64,000 bases of DNA from G963674665 sp963674665 (lineage in GTDB: Bacteria; Desulfobacterota; Desulfovibrionia; Desulfovibrionales; Desulfovibrionaceae), in the NCBI GenBank assembly GCA_963674665.2, contig CAXXPL010000011.1, forward strand, positions 1 to 64,000, read 5' to 3'. This document shows, in pieces, positions 9,071 to 18,131 of the stretch (its first letter is position 1; the number at the start of each line of letters is the position of its first letter). Under the pieces are notes generated by a model. The model had not been told where the DNA came from. It saw only the letters and a program-made list of their open reading frames with translations, and ran no database searches. A program made the translations under genes and the position numbers.

Positions 9071-11839
9071 ATGAAGACCACAACCATTCGTTTTAGGGCC
9101 GTAGTCGCGGTCTGGGCCATAGGCCTCCTTGTCGCCATCATCTTCGGGACGGCTCTCTACACTTTCGAGCAGCAGCGCAGGGAAGCGGCCCTGGAAAAGA
9201 TCGATCTCCTGCTCTCCACAGTGGTGCGGCAGCGATCCGAGAACCTGGCCAACGAGATTTTCGCCAATCAGTTCGAGGCGCTGCAGAGAAGCCTCGAAGA
9301 AGTGATGAGCGTGAAGGACATTGTGGCTGCTGCGGCCTTCGATCTCAACGGTATCCTGCTCATGCAGGTGGGGGACATCGCCCTTAACGATCTGCCCGAG
9401 AACATGCTCAAGGCGCTTTCCGGAGAATCCCTGTTTTTGCGTACAGCGGTGGACGGCGGTGAGTATGCCCTGCATCTGGCCAAGGTAAAGGCCTATGACG
9501 AGCATGTGGGCTATCTTGCGCTATACTTCGATCTTGCGGAGTTGAAGCACGAGACACGGCTCTATCTTGGGCTGTTCGCCGGCACCATCCTCTTCGGGAT
9601 GCTCTTCACCTCGGGCTTGATGCATTACAGTCTGGCTCGCTGGCTTCTGCGCCCTTTGTCCGTGCTCAAGGCGGCCATCAGCCGATTGCAGGAGGGGCAG
9701 CTCGGGGAGCGGGTGGCCCTGGAGTTCGACGATGAGTTCAACTCCCTGGCCAAGGCCTTCAACGACATGAGCGAGCGGCTGTTGGAACAGCAGGCCACGT
9801 TGCGCGATTCGGAGCAGCGCTATCGCAACATCTTCGAAAACGCGGTGGAGGGTATCTGCCAGTCCACGCCCGAGGGCGGATTCCTCAGCCTGAACCAGGC
9901 AATGGCCAGAATCCTGGGCTTCAATTCCACCACAGAAGCGCTGCGGCACTATGACGATATTTCCAGGCAACTGTACACCGACGCGGAGGAGCGCATCCGA
10001 CTGATGGCGCTTTTGCGCGAACGGGCCGTGGTTCATGACTTCGAGGCGGTGTTCAGGCGCAAGGACAACGCCAACGTCTGGGTCACCATCAATGCCAGCG
10101 CCGTGTTCGACGCGCGGGGGGAGATCGCCCGCATCGACGCCATTGTCCACGACATCACGGAGCGCAAGCAGGCCGAGATAGAAATCGCCAACTACAGGGA
10201 CCATCTGGAGCAACTTGTGGAGCAGCGCACCAACGAGCTCTCCCGCCGCAACGACGAGCTGGCCCAGGAGATAGAGGAGCGCTCCCGTATTCAGGAGGCT
10301 CTGGAGCTTGCGAAGCTGCATGCCGAGGAGGCGAGCCAGGCCAAGACTCATTTCCTCGCCACCATGAGCCACGAGATCCGGACCCCCATGAACGCCATCC
10401 TGGGCATGGCGGAGATGCTCATGGAGACCGACCTGGACAAGAACCAGCGCAGCTACGTGGAGCTCTTCCAGGCTGCCAGCAAGGGACTCATGAACCTGCT
10501 CAACGATATTCTGGACATCTCCAAGGTCGAAGCGGGGCAGCTTGACCTCGAGATCATTGAGTTCGATCTGGAGAATGAAATTCAGCGGATAATCGAGTTC
10601 GTGAAGCCTCTGGCCGATGCCAAGGCCCTGAAGCTGAACTGCCATATAGCGGATGACGTGCCGCGCCTGGTGGCGGGAGACCCCAACAGATTGCGCCAGG
10701 TGCTGGCGAACCTGCTGGGCAATTCCATCAAGTTCACGCACGAGGGAGGCGTTTCCCTGCGTGTGTTGCCAGTTGAAGATGGCGACAGCCAGTGTTCCCA
10801 CCTGTTCGAGGTCAGCGACACCGGCATCGGTATTCCGAAACACAAGATCGAGGACATTTTCGAGAGCTTCAGCCAGGCCGACAGCTCGACCACCAGGGAG
10901 TACGGTGGTACAGGTCTAGGCTTGAGCATCTCACGATGGCTCGTCGCCCTCATGGGGGGGCGTATCTGGGTGGAGAGTTCACCGGGCAAGGGGAGCACGT
11001 TTTTTTTCACCGCCGACCTCGAGAGGGGCAGGGAAGGGAAGGTGAAGCAGACCAGATCCTCAGGGGTTGAAAACGGCATCTGCGCCGAGCACCTTCCTCC
11101 GTCCCGCGTCCTTCTTGTGGAGGATTCCGAGTACAACATCTTTCTGCTTCAGGCCGTGCTCGCCAATGCGCCCGTGAACCTCGACATTGCCAGGAACGGC
11201 ATGCAGGGGCTGGACCTGTACATGTCCAATGACTACGATCTGGTGCTCATGGACATCCAGATGCCCCTCATGGACGGCCTGGAAGCCACCAGAGCCATTC
11301 GAGCGCACGAGGAGGAGCACGGAAAGAGGCGCACCCCCATCATTGCGCTCACGGCCTATGCGCTGGAGGGCGACGCCGAGCGCTCCATGGATGCTGGCTG
11401 CGACTCGCACCTTTCCAAGCCGGTGAACAGGGACTGCCTGATACGCATGCTCCTGGAGCATACGGCTTCCCCTTCCCAGAAGGCCATGGCGGAATCGCGC
11501 TCCGGTGAATGCGTTCCCGACCTTTCGATGGCCGATCCGGAACCCGAGCAGCAGTCGCCCCTGGACAATGTCCCGGAAGAGCTCCGTGAAATCGTGCCCC
11601 GTTATTTGAATGCGGTTCGGCTCCACTGCACCACCCTGATCAAGGCGGCTGAAAGCGGTGAGTTCCAGGATATCAGGGTGATCTCCCACCAGCTTCACGG
11701 AGAGGGACAGGCATTCGGGTTTCCCAGAATCAGCGAGCTTGGACGCGAGATCAACCTTGCAGCCAAGCAGGGCGATGCCAGACTGGTGATCGAGTACACC
11801 GACTCCCTGATACGCTTTCTCGATGGCCTGAAGCTCTAA
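9071..11839 (+). CDS. Hybrid sensor histidine kinase (HAMP-PAS-HisKA-HATPase-REC-Hpt)
   Basis: A 922-residue membrane kinase. In order: membrane helix about 8-28, a periplasmic sensor of about 130 residues, a second helix about 165-188, HAMP about 190-245, PAS about 255-380 with a following coiled coil, HisKA with phospho-acceptor His434 in MSHEIRTPMN, HATPase with DTGIGIP and GGTGLGLSI, a receiver domain with Asp728 in LVLMDIQMP, and an Hpt domain with His873 in SHQLHGEGQ. This is an internal His-Asp-His relay; the final response regulator is not encoded beside it. The chosen start ATG is two bases after the binding-protein stop, so the two are surely co-translated. Confidence 0.93.
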   Translation: MKTTTIRFRAVVAVWAIGLLVAIIFGTALYTFEQQRREAALEKIDLLLSTVVRQRSENLANEIFANQFEALQRSLEEVMSVKDIVAAAAFDLNGILLMQVGDIALNDLPENMLKALSGESLFLRTAVDGGEYALHLAKVKAYDEHVGYLALYFDLAELKHETRLYLGLFAGTILFGMLFTSGLMHYSLARWLLRPLSVLKAAISRLQEGQLGERVALEFDDEFNSLAKAFNDMSERLLEQQATLRDSEQRYRNIFENAVEGICQSTPEGGFLSLNQAMARILGFNSTTEALRHYDDISRQLYTDAEERIRLMALLRERAVVHDFEAVFRRKDNANVWVTINASAVFDARGEIARIDAIVHDITERKQAEIEIANYRDHLEQLVEQRTNELSRRNDELAQEIEERSRIQEALELAKLHAEEASQAKTHFLATMSHEIRTPMNAILGMAEMLMETDLDKNQRSYVELFQAASKGLMNLLNDILDISKVEAGQLDLEIIEFDLENEIQRIIEFVKPLADAKALKLNCHIADDVPRLVAGDPNRLRQVLANLLGNSIKFTHEGGVSLRVLPVEDGDSQCSHLFEVSDTGIGIPKHKIEDIFESFSQADSSTTREYGGTGLGLSISRWLVALMGGRIWVESSPGKGSTFFFTADLERGREGKVKQTRSSGVENGICAEHLPPSRVLLVEDSEYNIFLLQAVLANAPVNLDIARNGMQGLDLYMSNDYDLVLMDIQMPLMDGLEATRAIRAHEEEHGKRRTPIIALTAYALEGDAERSMDAGCDSHLSKPVNRDCLIRMLLEHTASPSQKAMAESRSGECVPDLSMADPEPEQQSPLDNVPEELREIVPRYLNAVRLHCTTLIKAAESGEFQDIRVISHQLHGEGQAFGFPRISELGREINLAAKQGDARLVIEYTDSLIRFLDGLKL

Positions 11840-11946
11840 GCAAGCACCGCATAAATGCCCGCCAGCCTGGTTGCTGAGGAAAATGCAATTCCTGTCGGCC
11901 TTGCTTTTCCCTTGCGACTCGCCAGCGCACCATTCTACAGCACGTC
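11840..11946. repeat. Structured inverted-repeat element, copy 1
   Basis: It starts one base after the kinase stop with AAGCACCGCATAAATG and ends CATTCTACAGCACGTC. The two ends are imperfect inverted repeats, and the interior GGTTGCTGAGGAAAATGCAA matches copy 2 at 19990. About seven of the paired mismatches are left C/A against right-complement T/G, which would be G-U pairs in a minus-strand RNA. The stretch 11840-12073 holds no convincing gene. Confidence 0.6.
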
Positions 11947-12073
11947 AGCATAAGCTGAGCAATCAGCGCTTCCCCAATACATTAACAATCGGGTTACATC
12001 GAAGAGGTGTGCAGGAGGGATCTTTGTGGAAAAACTTTTCCAATGGAAAACGTCCTGAAAAAGATCGTAGCTC

Positions 12074-13468
12074 TCAGTCCAGAAGCCCCTGCCTGAACTG
12101 CTGGGCGGCCTGGATGAAGTTGGGAGCCCAGTGGGGGGTGCCCAGGGCGTGCAGGTGCGTGTACGCGGCAAAGGTCTGTTTGTGCAGCAGGCCGTCCAGG
12201 CCCGCGAGGACTCCCTGCCCCCTGTCCAGCTTGAGGCTGAGCGTCAGCACGGTGCCGTCGGCGGTGAGGCAGCGTGAGTAGTGAAATTCGTGTCCACGCA
12301 GGATCTCGCCGGCAGGGTGGAAAGGGTTGTCGTGCACAACAGTGGCTTCGACGTATCCCAGTCCCTGGGGGCGTTCATGCAGCTCGGTGGTGACCGGAAA
12401 AACACCTGCCATGGGATACTTGTTACCCTGGTAGATGAGCCCCTCGCAGAGGTACATGAAGCCGCCGCATTCAGCATAGATGGGCATGCCCATCTCCGAG
12501 AGCTGCCGGACCCTTTGCCGAACACGGGTGTTCTTGGCCAGGCTGTCAGCCATGGTCTCGGGGAAACCGCCCCCAAGATATAACCCGCCGATTTCAGGCC
12601 AGTCCCTGTTATCCAGCAGGCTGAGTTCGATGACTTCGCCTCCAGCACGCCGCAGGGCCTCGATGTTTTCCTCATAGTAGAACCACAGGGCCGCGTCTCT
12701 AATGACGCCAATGCGGACCACCGGGGCGGGGCGCTTTTCAGGCCACAGCAGGGAGGCCATGGTCTTGGCACGGGGCTCGTCCGGTGCGCTTTGGGCTATG
12801 CTCCAGATGCCGTCCATGTCACAGTGGGCGGTGACAAGGTCGGCCAGGCCATCGAGGATTTCCTCCTGCCCCTCGTGCTCTTGATTGGAGATGAGCCCCA
12901 TGTGGCGCTCAGGGATGGGGGTCCGGACCTTGGGCAGGGCGCCCAACACCGGGACGCCGGTGTAGTGGATGATGCAGTCGGAGGCGATTTCGCGGTGGCG
13001 TTTACCGGCCACACGATTGAGAATGACCCCGGCGATGTTGACGCCCGGTTCGAAGTCCTTGCACCCGGCCACGATGGCGGCCGCGGTTCTGGTCATCTTG
13101 GTGCAGTCCATGACCAGTATGACAGGGGTGTTGATGATGCGGGCGAGTTCCGCGGTGGAGCAGGAACCTTCCAGGTCCTTACCGTCGAAGAGGCCGCGGT
13201 TGCCCTCTATGCAGCAGGCCGAGGCCTTGAAGGCGCGTCTCCAGAAGAGGGCGCGCAACATGTCCTCGTGCATGAGAAAAGGGTCCAGGTTAGACGCCGT
13301 ATTGCCGGCCGCAAGACCAAGCCAGACAGCATCGATGTAATCCGGACCCTTTTTGAACGGGACAACTTTCTTCCCGGCCCGAGCCCAAGCTCTCGCGAGT
13401 CCCAGAGAGACCGTGGTCTTTCCGGAGCCTCCATTGAGTCCGGCGATGATAAGACGCGGCCGGTGCAT
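12074..13468 (-). CDS. dsrN: CbiA/CobB-type amidotransferase, probable siroheme amidase DsrN
   Basis: A 464-residue cobyrinate a,c-diamide synthase family protein. Seen: P-loop-like GLNGGSGKTT at residues 9-18, a DTB-synthetase-like N-terminal domain, and a C-terminal class I glutamine amidotransferase with the nucleophile Cys334 in AECGGFMYL and LYLGGGFPE. By family it uses ATP and glutamine to amidate propionates of a tetrapyrrole. Its position directly behind dsrABD (55 nt gap) suggests it converts siroheme to the amidated siroheme of DsrAB, as proposed for DsrN, rather than serving only cobalamin synthesis. The start ATG is in a good position (MHRPRLIIAG). Confidence 0.88.
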   Translation of the reverse strand: MHRPRLIIAGLNGGSGKTTVSLGLARAWARAGKKVVPFKKGPDYIDAVWLGLAAGNTASNLDPFLMHEDMLRALFWRRAFKASACCIEGNRGLFDGKDLEGSCSTAELARIINTPVILVMDCTKMTRTAAAIVAGCKDFEPGVNIAGVILNRVAGKRHREIASDCIIHYTGVPVLGALPKVRTPIPERHMGLISNQEHEGQEEILDGLADLVTAHCDMDGIWSIAQSAPDEPRAKTMASLLWPEKRPAPVVRIGVIRDAALWFYYEENIEALRRAGGEVIELSLLDNRDWPEIGGLYLGGGFPETMADSLAKNTRVRQRVRQLSEMGMPIYAECGGFMYLCEGLIYQGNKYPMAGVFPVTTELHERPQGLGYVEATVVHDNPFHPAGEILRGHEFHYSRCLTADGTVLTLSLKLDRGQGVLAGLDGLLHKQTFAAYTHLHALGTPHWAPNFIQAAQQFRQGLLD

Positions 13469-13523
13469 TCTAGTGTTCCGTCACGCGGCTGCCCATGCTG
13501 CCGGCAACGCGGAGGGGCAAAGA

Positions 13524-13757
13524 CTATTCGCCTTCCTCGGTCGCATGCTGCTTGCCGGAGCCGGCAAGGCCATACATGGTGGTGCTGCCGCTGGACCAGA
13601 ACTCTATCTTGCCCTCGTTGACCAGGGCGGTAAGGACCTTTTTCACTTCGCGGGCTTTCATGTCAGGTAGAACCTTGGTGAAGTCGTTGAAGTAGAATTT
13701 GGTTTTTCCCTTTTTGGAGTTCAGAAACTCAACAATTTTCTCTTTGGCCTCGTCCAT
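13524..13757 (-). CDS. dsrD: Dissimilatory sulfite reductase D
   Basis: A 77-residue protein matching DsrD in length and sequence (EKIVEFLNSKKGKTKFYFND, then REVKKVLTALVNEGKIEFW). The family has a winged-helix fold and has been reported to raise the activity of DsrAB; it is found in sulfate reducers in the reductive direction. Its presence therefore supports sulfate/sulfite reduction, not sulfur oxidation. It sits between dsrB and dsrN with a hairpin in the dsrB-dsrD gap. Confidence 0.95.
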   Translation of the reverse strand: MDEAKEKIVEFLNSKKGKTKFYFNDFTKVLPDMKAREVKKVLTALVNEGKIEFWSSGSTTMYGLAGSGKQHATEEGE

Positions 13758-13782
13758 GTTTCGCCTCGCTTGTTTAATGACT

Positions 13783-13804
13783 CGGGCGCGGTTGCCCGCG
13801 CCCG
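13783..13804 (-). terminator. Hairpin between dsrB and dsrD
   Basis: CGGGCGCGG and CCGCGCCCG face each other with a short loop (stem of about nine pairs), 17 bases after the dsrB stop. No long T-run follows. It could be a partial terminator or a 3'-end stabiliser setting different dsrAB and dsrD mRNA levels (inference). Confidence 0.55.
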
Positions 13805-13820
13805 AAGTCGTTTATCGTTG

Positions 13821-14981
13821 TTACTCGACGTGGGAAGTCCACTTGAACTGGGTGGACTGACGCCAGGTGTAGTAGGCGTGATCGCGGAAGTCGTCGATGC
13901 AGTGGTGGGAGAATTCCAGACCGGTCAGTTCGTAGAACTTTTCCCAACCGATGCGGTGAGCCCAGTCGCCGATGCGCTCGTATTTGCGGGCGTTGGCGGA
14001 CCAAACCTCGATGATGTGCTTGATGGTCTTGGTCAGTGTCGGCCAGCGGGGAGGCTCGTTGGGGATGAAGGCCACAACGACCTTGGACAGCTGGGGCTTG
14101 GTGATGCGGTTGGAGAGCTTGCCGCCCAGCATGATGACGCAGCCATCGCTTTCGCCTATGGACAGCGGCATGGAGGGGCACATGGTGTAGCAGTTACCGC
14201 AGTACATGCAGCGTTCCTGGTTGACAGATACGCTGTTCAGTTTCTTGCCGTCCTTTTCGATCTTGGTGGGTTTGATGGCGCCCAGGGGGCAAGCGGCAAC
14301 GGCCAGGGGGATTTCGCACAGGTTGTCCAGCCAGTCATGGTCGATCATGGGCGGTTTGCGGTGGATACCCACGATACCGATGTCCGAGGCGTGGACCGCG
14401 CCGCACATGTTCAGGCAGCAGGCCAGGGAGACGCGGCAGATGGCGGGCAGGCGCATGGACTGGAAGTCTTCGAACAGTTCGTCCATGACGGCCTTAACCG
14501 GGCCGGAGGCGTCCATGGCCGGGGTGTGGCAGTGCACCCAACCCTGGGTGTGGACCACGTTGGTGATGGAAGCGCCGGTACCGCCGATGGGGAATTTGAA
14601 GCTGCCACCGGGGTGCTTGCGGGAGTTCAGATCGTCTTTCAGGGGGCCGACTTTGGCTTCGTCGTCCACCATGAATTCGATGTTGTTACGGGTGGTGAAA
14701 CGGAGGTGGCCGTCGCAATGCTTGTCAGCGATCGCGCAGAGTTCGCGGATGTGCGTGACAGTCATCAGGCGGGCGCCACCAACGCGCACGGTGAAGCACT
14801 TGTCGCCGGTCTCGGACACGTGCATCAGAATACCAGGCTCGATAATTTCGTGGTACAGCCATTTGCCCTTGTTGTTCTTGATGACCGCGGGATAGAACTG
14901 CTCGTAGTGCTTGGGACCGATGTCGGTGATACGGTTCTCCATCGGTTTGCTGGGATTGTACCCGGAAGAAATAAATGCCAT
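13821..14981 (-). CDS. dsrB: Dissimilatory sulfite reductase beta subunit
   Basis: A 386-residue catalytic partner of DsrA in the cytoplasmic alpha2beta2 enzyme that reduces sulfite with electrons delivered through DsrC and DsrMKJOP. Seen: the siroheme-[4Fe-4S] cysteine cluster in CRVSLACCLNMCGAVHASD and a ferredoxin insert with CMYCGNCYTMCP. Length matches Desulfovibrio DsrB. It starts 27 nt after the dsrA stop, with GGAGGA before the ATG (GAGGACAGCAAC). Confidence 0.97.
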   Translation of the reverse strand: MAFISSGYNPSKPMENRITDIGPKHYEQFYPAVIKNNKGKWLYHEIIEPGILMHVSETGDKCFTVRVGGARLMTVTHIRELCAIADKHCDGHLRFTTRNNIEFMVDDEAKVGPLKDDLNSRKHPGGSFKFPIGGTGASITNVVHTQGWVHCHTPAMDASGPVKAVMDELFEDFQSMRLPAICRVSLACCLNMCGAVHASDIGIVGIHRKPPMIDHDWLDNLCEIPLAVAACPLGAIKPTKIEKDGKKLNSVSVNQERCMYCGNCYTMCPSMPLSIGESDGCVIMLGGKLSNRITKPQLSKVVVAFIPNEPPRWPTLTKTIKHIIEVWSANARKYERIGDWAHRIGWEKFYELTGLEFSHHCIDDFRDHAYYTWRQSTQFKWTSHVE

Positions 14982-15008
14982 GTTGCTGTCCTCCGATTAT
15001 TTGTAAGC

Positions 15009-16319
15009 TTAGCGCTGGTGGCGTTTACGGTATTCGGTAATGTCGTGGTCAAAGCCGCCGGGAACCTCATCAGCCTTGAAGAAGATGTAGGGGTTCGAGC
15101 GGGGCTCGGAGATGTGCTGGGGAATGGCCTTGTGGCCAATGACTTCCAGGAGCTTCTGGAAGCCCTGGCGACGGATGGTCTCACCCAGACGTTCACGGTT
15201 CTTACCTTCTTCCATCCACCAATCCCAAATGTTCTCGATGATTTCCTTGAGCTCGTCGTAGGGAGGCGCGACGGGCACGAAGGGAACAACGAGGGAGGCC
15301 AGTTGCGAGCCGTCCAGGATGGGGGACTTGGCGCCGCAGAGGATGCTTGCGCCGCGCTCCATACCAATGCGCAGGGCCTTGGGCATGGTGTTGATGCAGT
15401 GCATGCAGCGCAGGCAGTTCTTGTTGTCGATCTTCAGCTCACCATTGTAGCTGATGCACTGAGCCGGGCAGCGCTCGACAACTTCGGCAACGATGTCAAA
15501 CTTGCCCCAGTCGCGGCCGGCAAAGGCGCCGCCATTGGGAGCGATCTCGCCGCCAACATAGGCTTTCACGGCGGACTGGTCGATACGGATGTCGTCTTTC
15601 CAGGTACCGATCACGGAGAAGTCGGAACGGGCGATGGAGGCGACACAGCCGTTGGGGCAGCCGTCGAATTTGAACTTGAACTTGTAGGGGAAGGCGGGGC
15701 GGTGCAGCTCGTCCTGATACTCGTTGGTCAGGGTGTGGCAGACTTCCTGAGTGTCGTAGCAGGCGAATTCACAGCGGGACTCGCCCAGGCAGCAGGCGGG
15801 AGTACGCAGGTTGGAACCGGAACCACCAAGGTCGGTGTCCAGGTTGTGGGTCAGTTCGTAAAAGATTTCTTCCAACTGCGGGGTGGTGGTGCCCAGGAAC
15901 ACGATGTCACCGGTGGAGCCGTGCATGTTGGTCAAACCGGAGCCGCGGAGGTCCCACAGGTCGCACAGGTCGCCCAGGAACTTGGTGCTGTAGTACTTAC
16001 CAGAGGGTTGGTTCACGCGCACGGTGTGGAAGTGCGCTACGCCGGGGAACTTTTCGGGCTGGTCGCAATAACGGCCGATGACGCCGCCACCGTAACCGAA
16101 GACACCCACGATGCCGCCGTGCTTCCAGTGAGTTTCCTTATCCTTGTAGGAAAGCTCAAGTACACCAAGCAAATCGTCAGGACAGTCCACAGGAATCTGA
16201 TAGTCGATACCTTTCTCGTTTTTTGCCCGCGCTTCTACTTCCTGCTTGATGTCAGACACAAAACTGGGCCACGGTCCGGTCTCCAGTTGGTCCAACATGG
16301 GAGTTTGGTGTTTCGCCAT
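15009..16319 (-). CDS. dsrA: Dissimilatory sulfite reductase alpha subunit
   Basis: A 436-residue subunit. Seen: cysteine motifs around CCLGESRCEFACYDTQEVC and DGCPNGCVASIARSDFSV, and a ferredoxin domain with NCLRCMHCINTMP. The frame is open 34 codons further upstream, but the ATG at 16319 (MAKHQTPMLDQLETG) has GGAGGTAAGG at ideal spacing and gives the normal family length. First gene of the dsrABD-dsrN cluster. Confidence 0.97.
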   Translation of the reverse strand: MAKHQTPMLDQLETGPWPSFVSDIKQEVEARAKNEKGIDYQIPVDCPDDLLGVLELSYKDKETHWKHGGIVGVFGYGGGVIGRYCDQPEKFPGVAHFHTVRVNQPSGKYYSTKFLGDLCDLWDLRGSGLTNMHGSTGDIVFLGTTTPQLEEIFYELTHNLDTDLGGSGSNLRTPACCLGESRCEFACYDTQEVCHTLTNEYQDELHRPAFPYKFKFKFDGCPNGCVASIARSDFSVIGTWKDDIRIDQSAVKAYVGGEIAPNGGAFAGRDWGKFDIVAEVVERCPAQCISYNGELKIDNKNCLRCMHCINTMPKALRIGMERGASILCGAKSPILDGSQLASLVVPFVPVAPPYDELKEIIENIWDWWMEEGKNRERLGETIRRQGFQKLLEVIGHKAIPQHISEPRSNPYIFFKADEVPGGFDHDITEYRKRHQR

Positions 16320-16485
16320 TAGCCTTACCTCCACATTGCTTTGGTTAATGTTCTCTCGTGCTGCTGAGTTCTTGCCGGTATTTGGTACGGCGCGAAGTAT
16401 CCTCTTACTGCAGAGAAACATTTCTCCCTAGCGACACTCGCAGGCCGTTCGACCGCGTTGAGATTAAATTCACATATTCTCGTTC

Positions 16486-16514
16486 TTCGTAGAAGTTAAA
16501 ATGCTATTTGTCAA
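16486..16514 (-). promoter_or_regulatory. Candidate sigma-70 promoter of the dsr operon
   Basis: On the minus strand, a consensus TTGACA (16514-16509) is followed after 17 bases by TACGAA (16491-16486), a weak -10 match. It lies about 165 bases before the dsrA ATG, leaving a long leader. The flanks are AT-rich compared with the surrounding genes. Confidence 0.45.
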
Positions 16515-16613
16515 GCGATGAAACGCAGTTGGGCACGCCAGGAGCGGCCTGGCGAGGTTTTGCGTCATCCCGGCCATCCTGGAAAAAGGACTATCACTTT
16601 ACGACCACAAACC

Positions 16614-17351
16614 TCACATGTAAAGGCCTCCATTCACGGAAAGCACTTGCCCTGTGATATAATTTGCCCGCTCCGAGCAGAGAAATCTCACCGCCGCCGC
16701 CACCTCTTCCGGAAGGCCGAAACGCCCCAGCGGGATGTGCTTGGATAGACCGGCCTGATCCAGGCCCGAGGTCATGTCCGTGGCGATGAAGCCGGGGGCC
16801 ACGGCGTTCACCAGGATGCCCCGGCGTCCCACTTCCGCGGCCAGGGAGCGCATCGCGCCCATGAGTCCGGCCTTGGCCGCAGCGTAGCTTGTCTGGCCGG
16901 GGAGGCCGCTCTGCCCCGCAGTGGAGGAGATGACAACGATCCTGCCCCGCCGCTTGCGGATCATCTGAGGCAGAATGGCGCGGCAGAGCAGAAAAAAACC
17001 GTCCAGATGCACGGACAGCACTTCTTTCCAGGACGTCAGATCCATCATGGCCAGGAGCCCGTCACGGGTGAAGCCGGCGTTGCTCACCAGCACCGCAGGT
17101 GTATGATCCCGGAGAAGAGGGGTGAGGGCGGAGGAGCAGGCCTGCTCGTCGGAGACGTCGAACTTGAGCAGAAGGCTGTGTCGCCCCGCATCCTTGATTT
17201 CGTCGGCAGTGCTCTGGGCCGATGCGTCGTCGCCCCGGTAGTTCAGCCATATGTCGTAGCCGTCCCGGGCCAGGCCAAGGGCTATGGCTTTGCCTATGCC
17301 CTTGTTCCCCCCCGTGACGCAGGCAATGGGTGCGCTTTGGTTGGTGCTCAT
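16614..17351 (-). CDS. 3-oxoacyl-ACP reductase family SDR (FabG-like)
   Basis: A 245-residue short-chain dehydrogenase. Seen: TGGNKGIG cofactor motif at 13-20, NAG at 91-93, Ser142/143 in VISSTAG, and catalytic Tyr156/Lys160 in YAAAK; C-terminal TGQVLSVNGG is typical of FabG. It would reduce 3-ketoacyl-ACP with NADPH. The frame extends upstream, but the ATG at 17351 begins the conserved domain. Its neighbours (a ketoacyl-synthase-like protein and a lipid A deacylase) suggest a role in a special acyl chain rather than housekeeping fatty acid synthesis (inference). Confidence 0.88.
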   Translation of the reverse strand: MSTNQSAPIACVTGGNKGIGKAIALGLARDGYDIWLNYRGDDASAQSTADEIKDAGRHSLLLKFDVSDEQACSSALTPLLRDHTPAVLVSNAGFTRDGLLAMMDLTSWKEVLSVHLDGFFLLCRAILPQMIRKRRGRIVVISSTAGQSGLPGQTSYAAAKAGLMGAMRSLAAEVGRRGILVNAVAPGFIATDMTSGLDQAGLSKHIPLGRFGLPEEVAAAVRFLCSERANYITGQVLSVNGGLYM

Positions 17352-17374
17352 TGGTTGGCTCAGGACTCCGTGAA

Positions 17375-17935
17375 TCACTCTCTGACGCCCGCCACCCGGC
17401 CGTCCGGGCCGAACATCACCACCAGCGTGCCGAAGCGGTTCTTCCAATAGGTCCACTCGGGCATGTCCAGGTTGGGAGTGCGATGTTGCGCGGGGTATCC
17501 CATGGCCGTGAGCACGCCTTCCTTTGTCATGCCCGGGAGTACGCGCCCCTGCTTGACTCCGTCGAGATCGAGGGGGGTGAGGTGTTCCAGGGATACGGGC
17601 GTGGGTGAGGTTATGGTTCTGATGTAGTCGGGAATGTTCAGGCGCATCCGCCCCGTGTCATAGAGAAAATAGATGGGCGCTCTGGCCATCGCGGTGTGGA
17701 CTATGAAGCCCCTGTACCATTTTTCGATGGTCATGGGCGTGTTCGGGGGAATGATGGAGTGCCCGGCTCCCGGATCGGTCCAGTTGGCGTAACTGGCGCG
17801 GATGTCGTGGCCGTTGTCGTAGATGTGGATGTTGTATCGGTTGTACACCTGCCCGAATCCGTATGCCGAGGTGATCGGGCAGAAGAGGATCATGCCCAGG
17901 ATAAGGGGCAAGAGCAAACGTGAACGATTATTCAT
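17375..17935 (-). CDS. Secreted protein with OmlA/SmpA-like C-terminus
   Basis: A 186-residue protein with an N-terminal signal sequence (LLLPLILGMILFCPITSAYG). The last 60 residues (PGMTKEGVLTAMGYP, then TYWKNRFGTLVVMFGPDGRV) resemble the SmpA/OmlA (BamE-type) fold, where a small two-helix/three-strand domain recognises partners in the envelope. The central part is unrecognised. I chose ATG 17935 over 17947 because it directly begins the signal peptide. It lies 23 nt upstream of the fabG-like gene on the same strand. Confidence 0.65.
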   Translation of the reverse strand: MNNRSRLLLPLILGMILFCPITSAYGFGQVYNRYNIHIYDNGHDIRASYANWTDPGAGHSIIPPNTPMTIEKWYRGFIVHTAMARAPIYFLYDTGRMRLNIPDYIRTITSPTPVSLEHLTPLDLDGVKQGRVLPGMTKEGVLTAMGYPAQHRTPNLDMPEWTYWKNRFGTLVVMFGPDGRVAGVRE

Positions 17936-18131
17936 TTTCGCCTCCAAGTCGCTGGTTGTGGCGGTGTATAATTGTGAGCGCCGGTCGACGCCCTCTCCTT
18001 CGGGAGGAGGCTAAACACCGGGGAGCGGTCACATCTTGAAGGATTTCTAGGGGCAGCAGGCTCCCGTGTCAAGGACAGTGTTCCGGTCGTATTGCTTGCC
18101 CCTTGACGTGGTTTGCGGGTAGAAAACGGGT

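Noticed and set aside
13770..16322. An 850-residue plus-strand open frame
   Set aside because: It is the antisense of dsrA and dsrB, whose motifs are unmistakable; the long opposite frame is an effect of GC-rich codon use.
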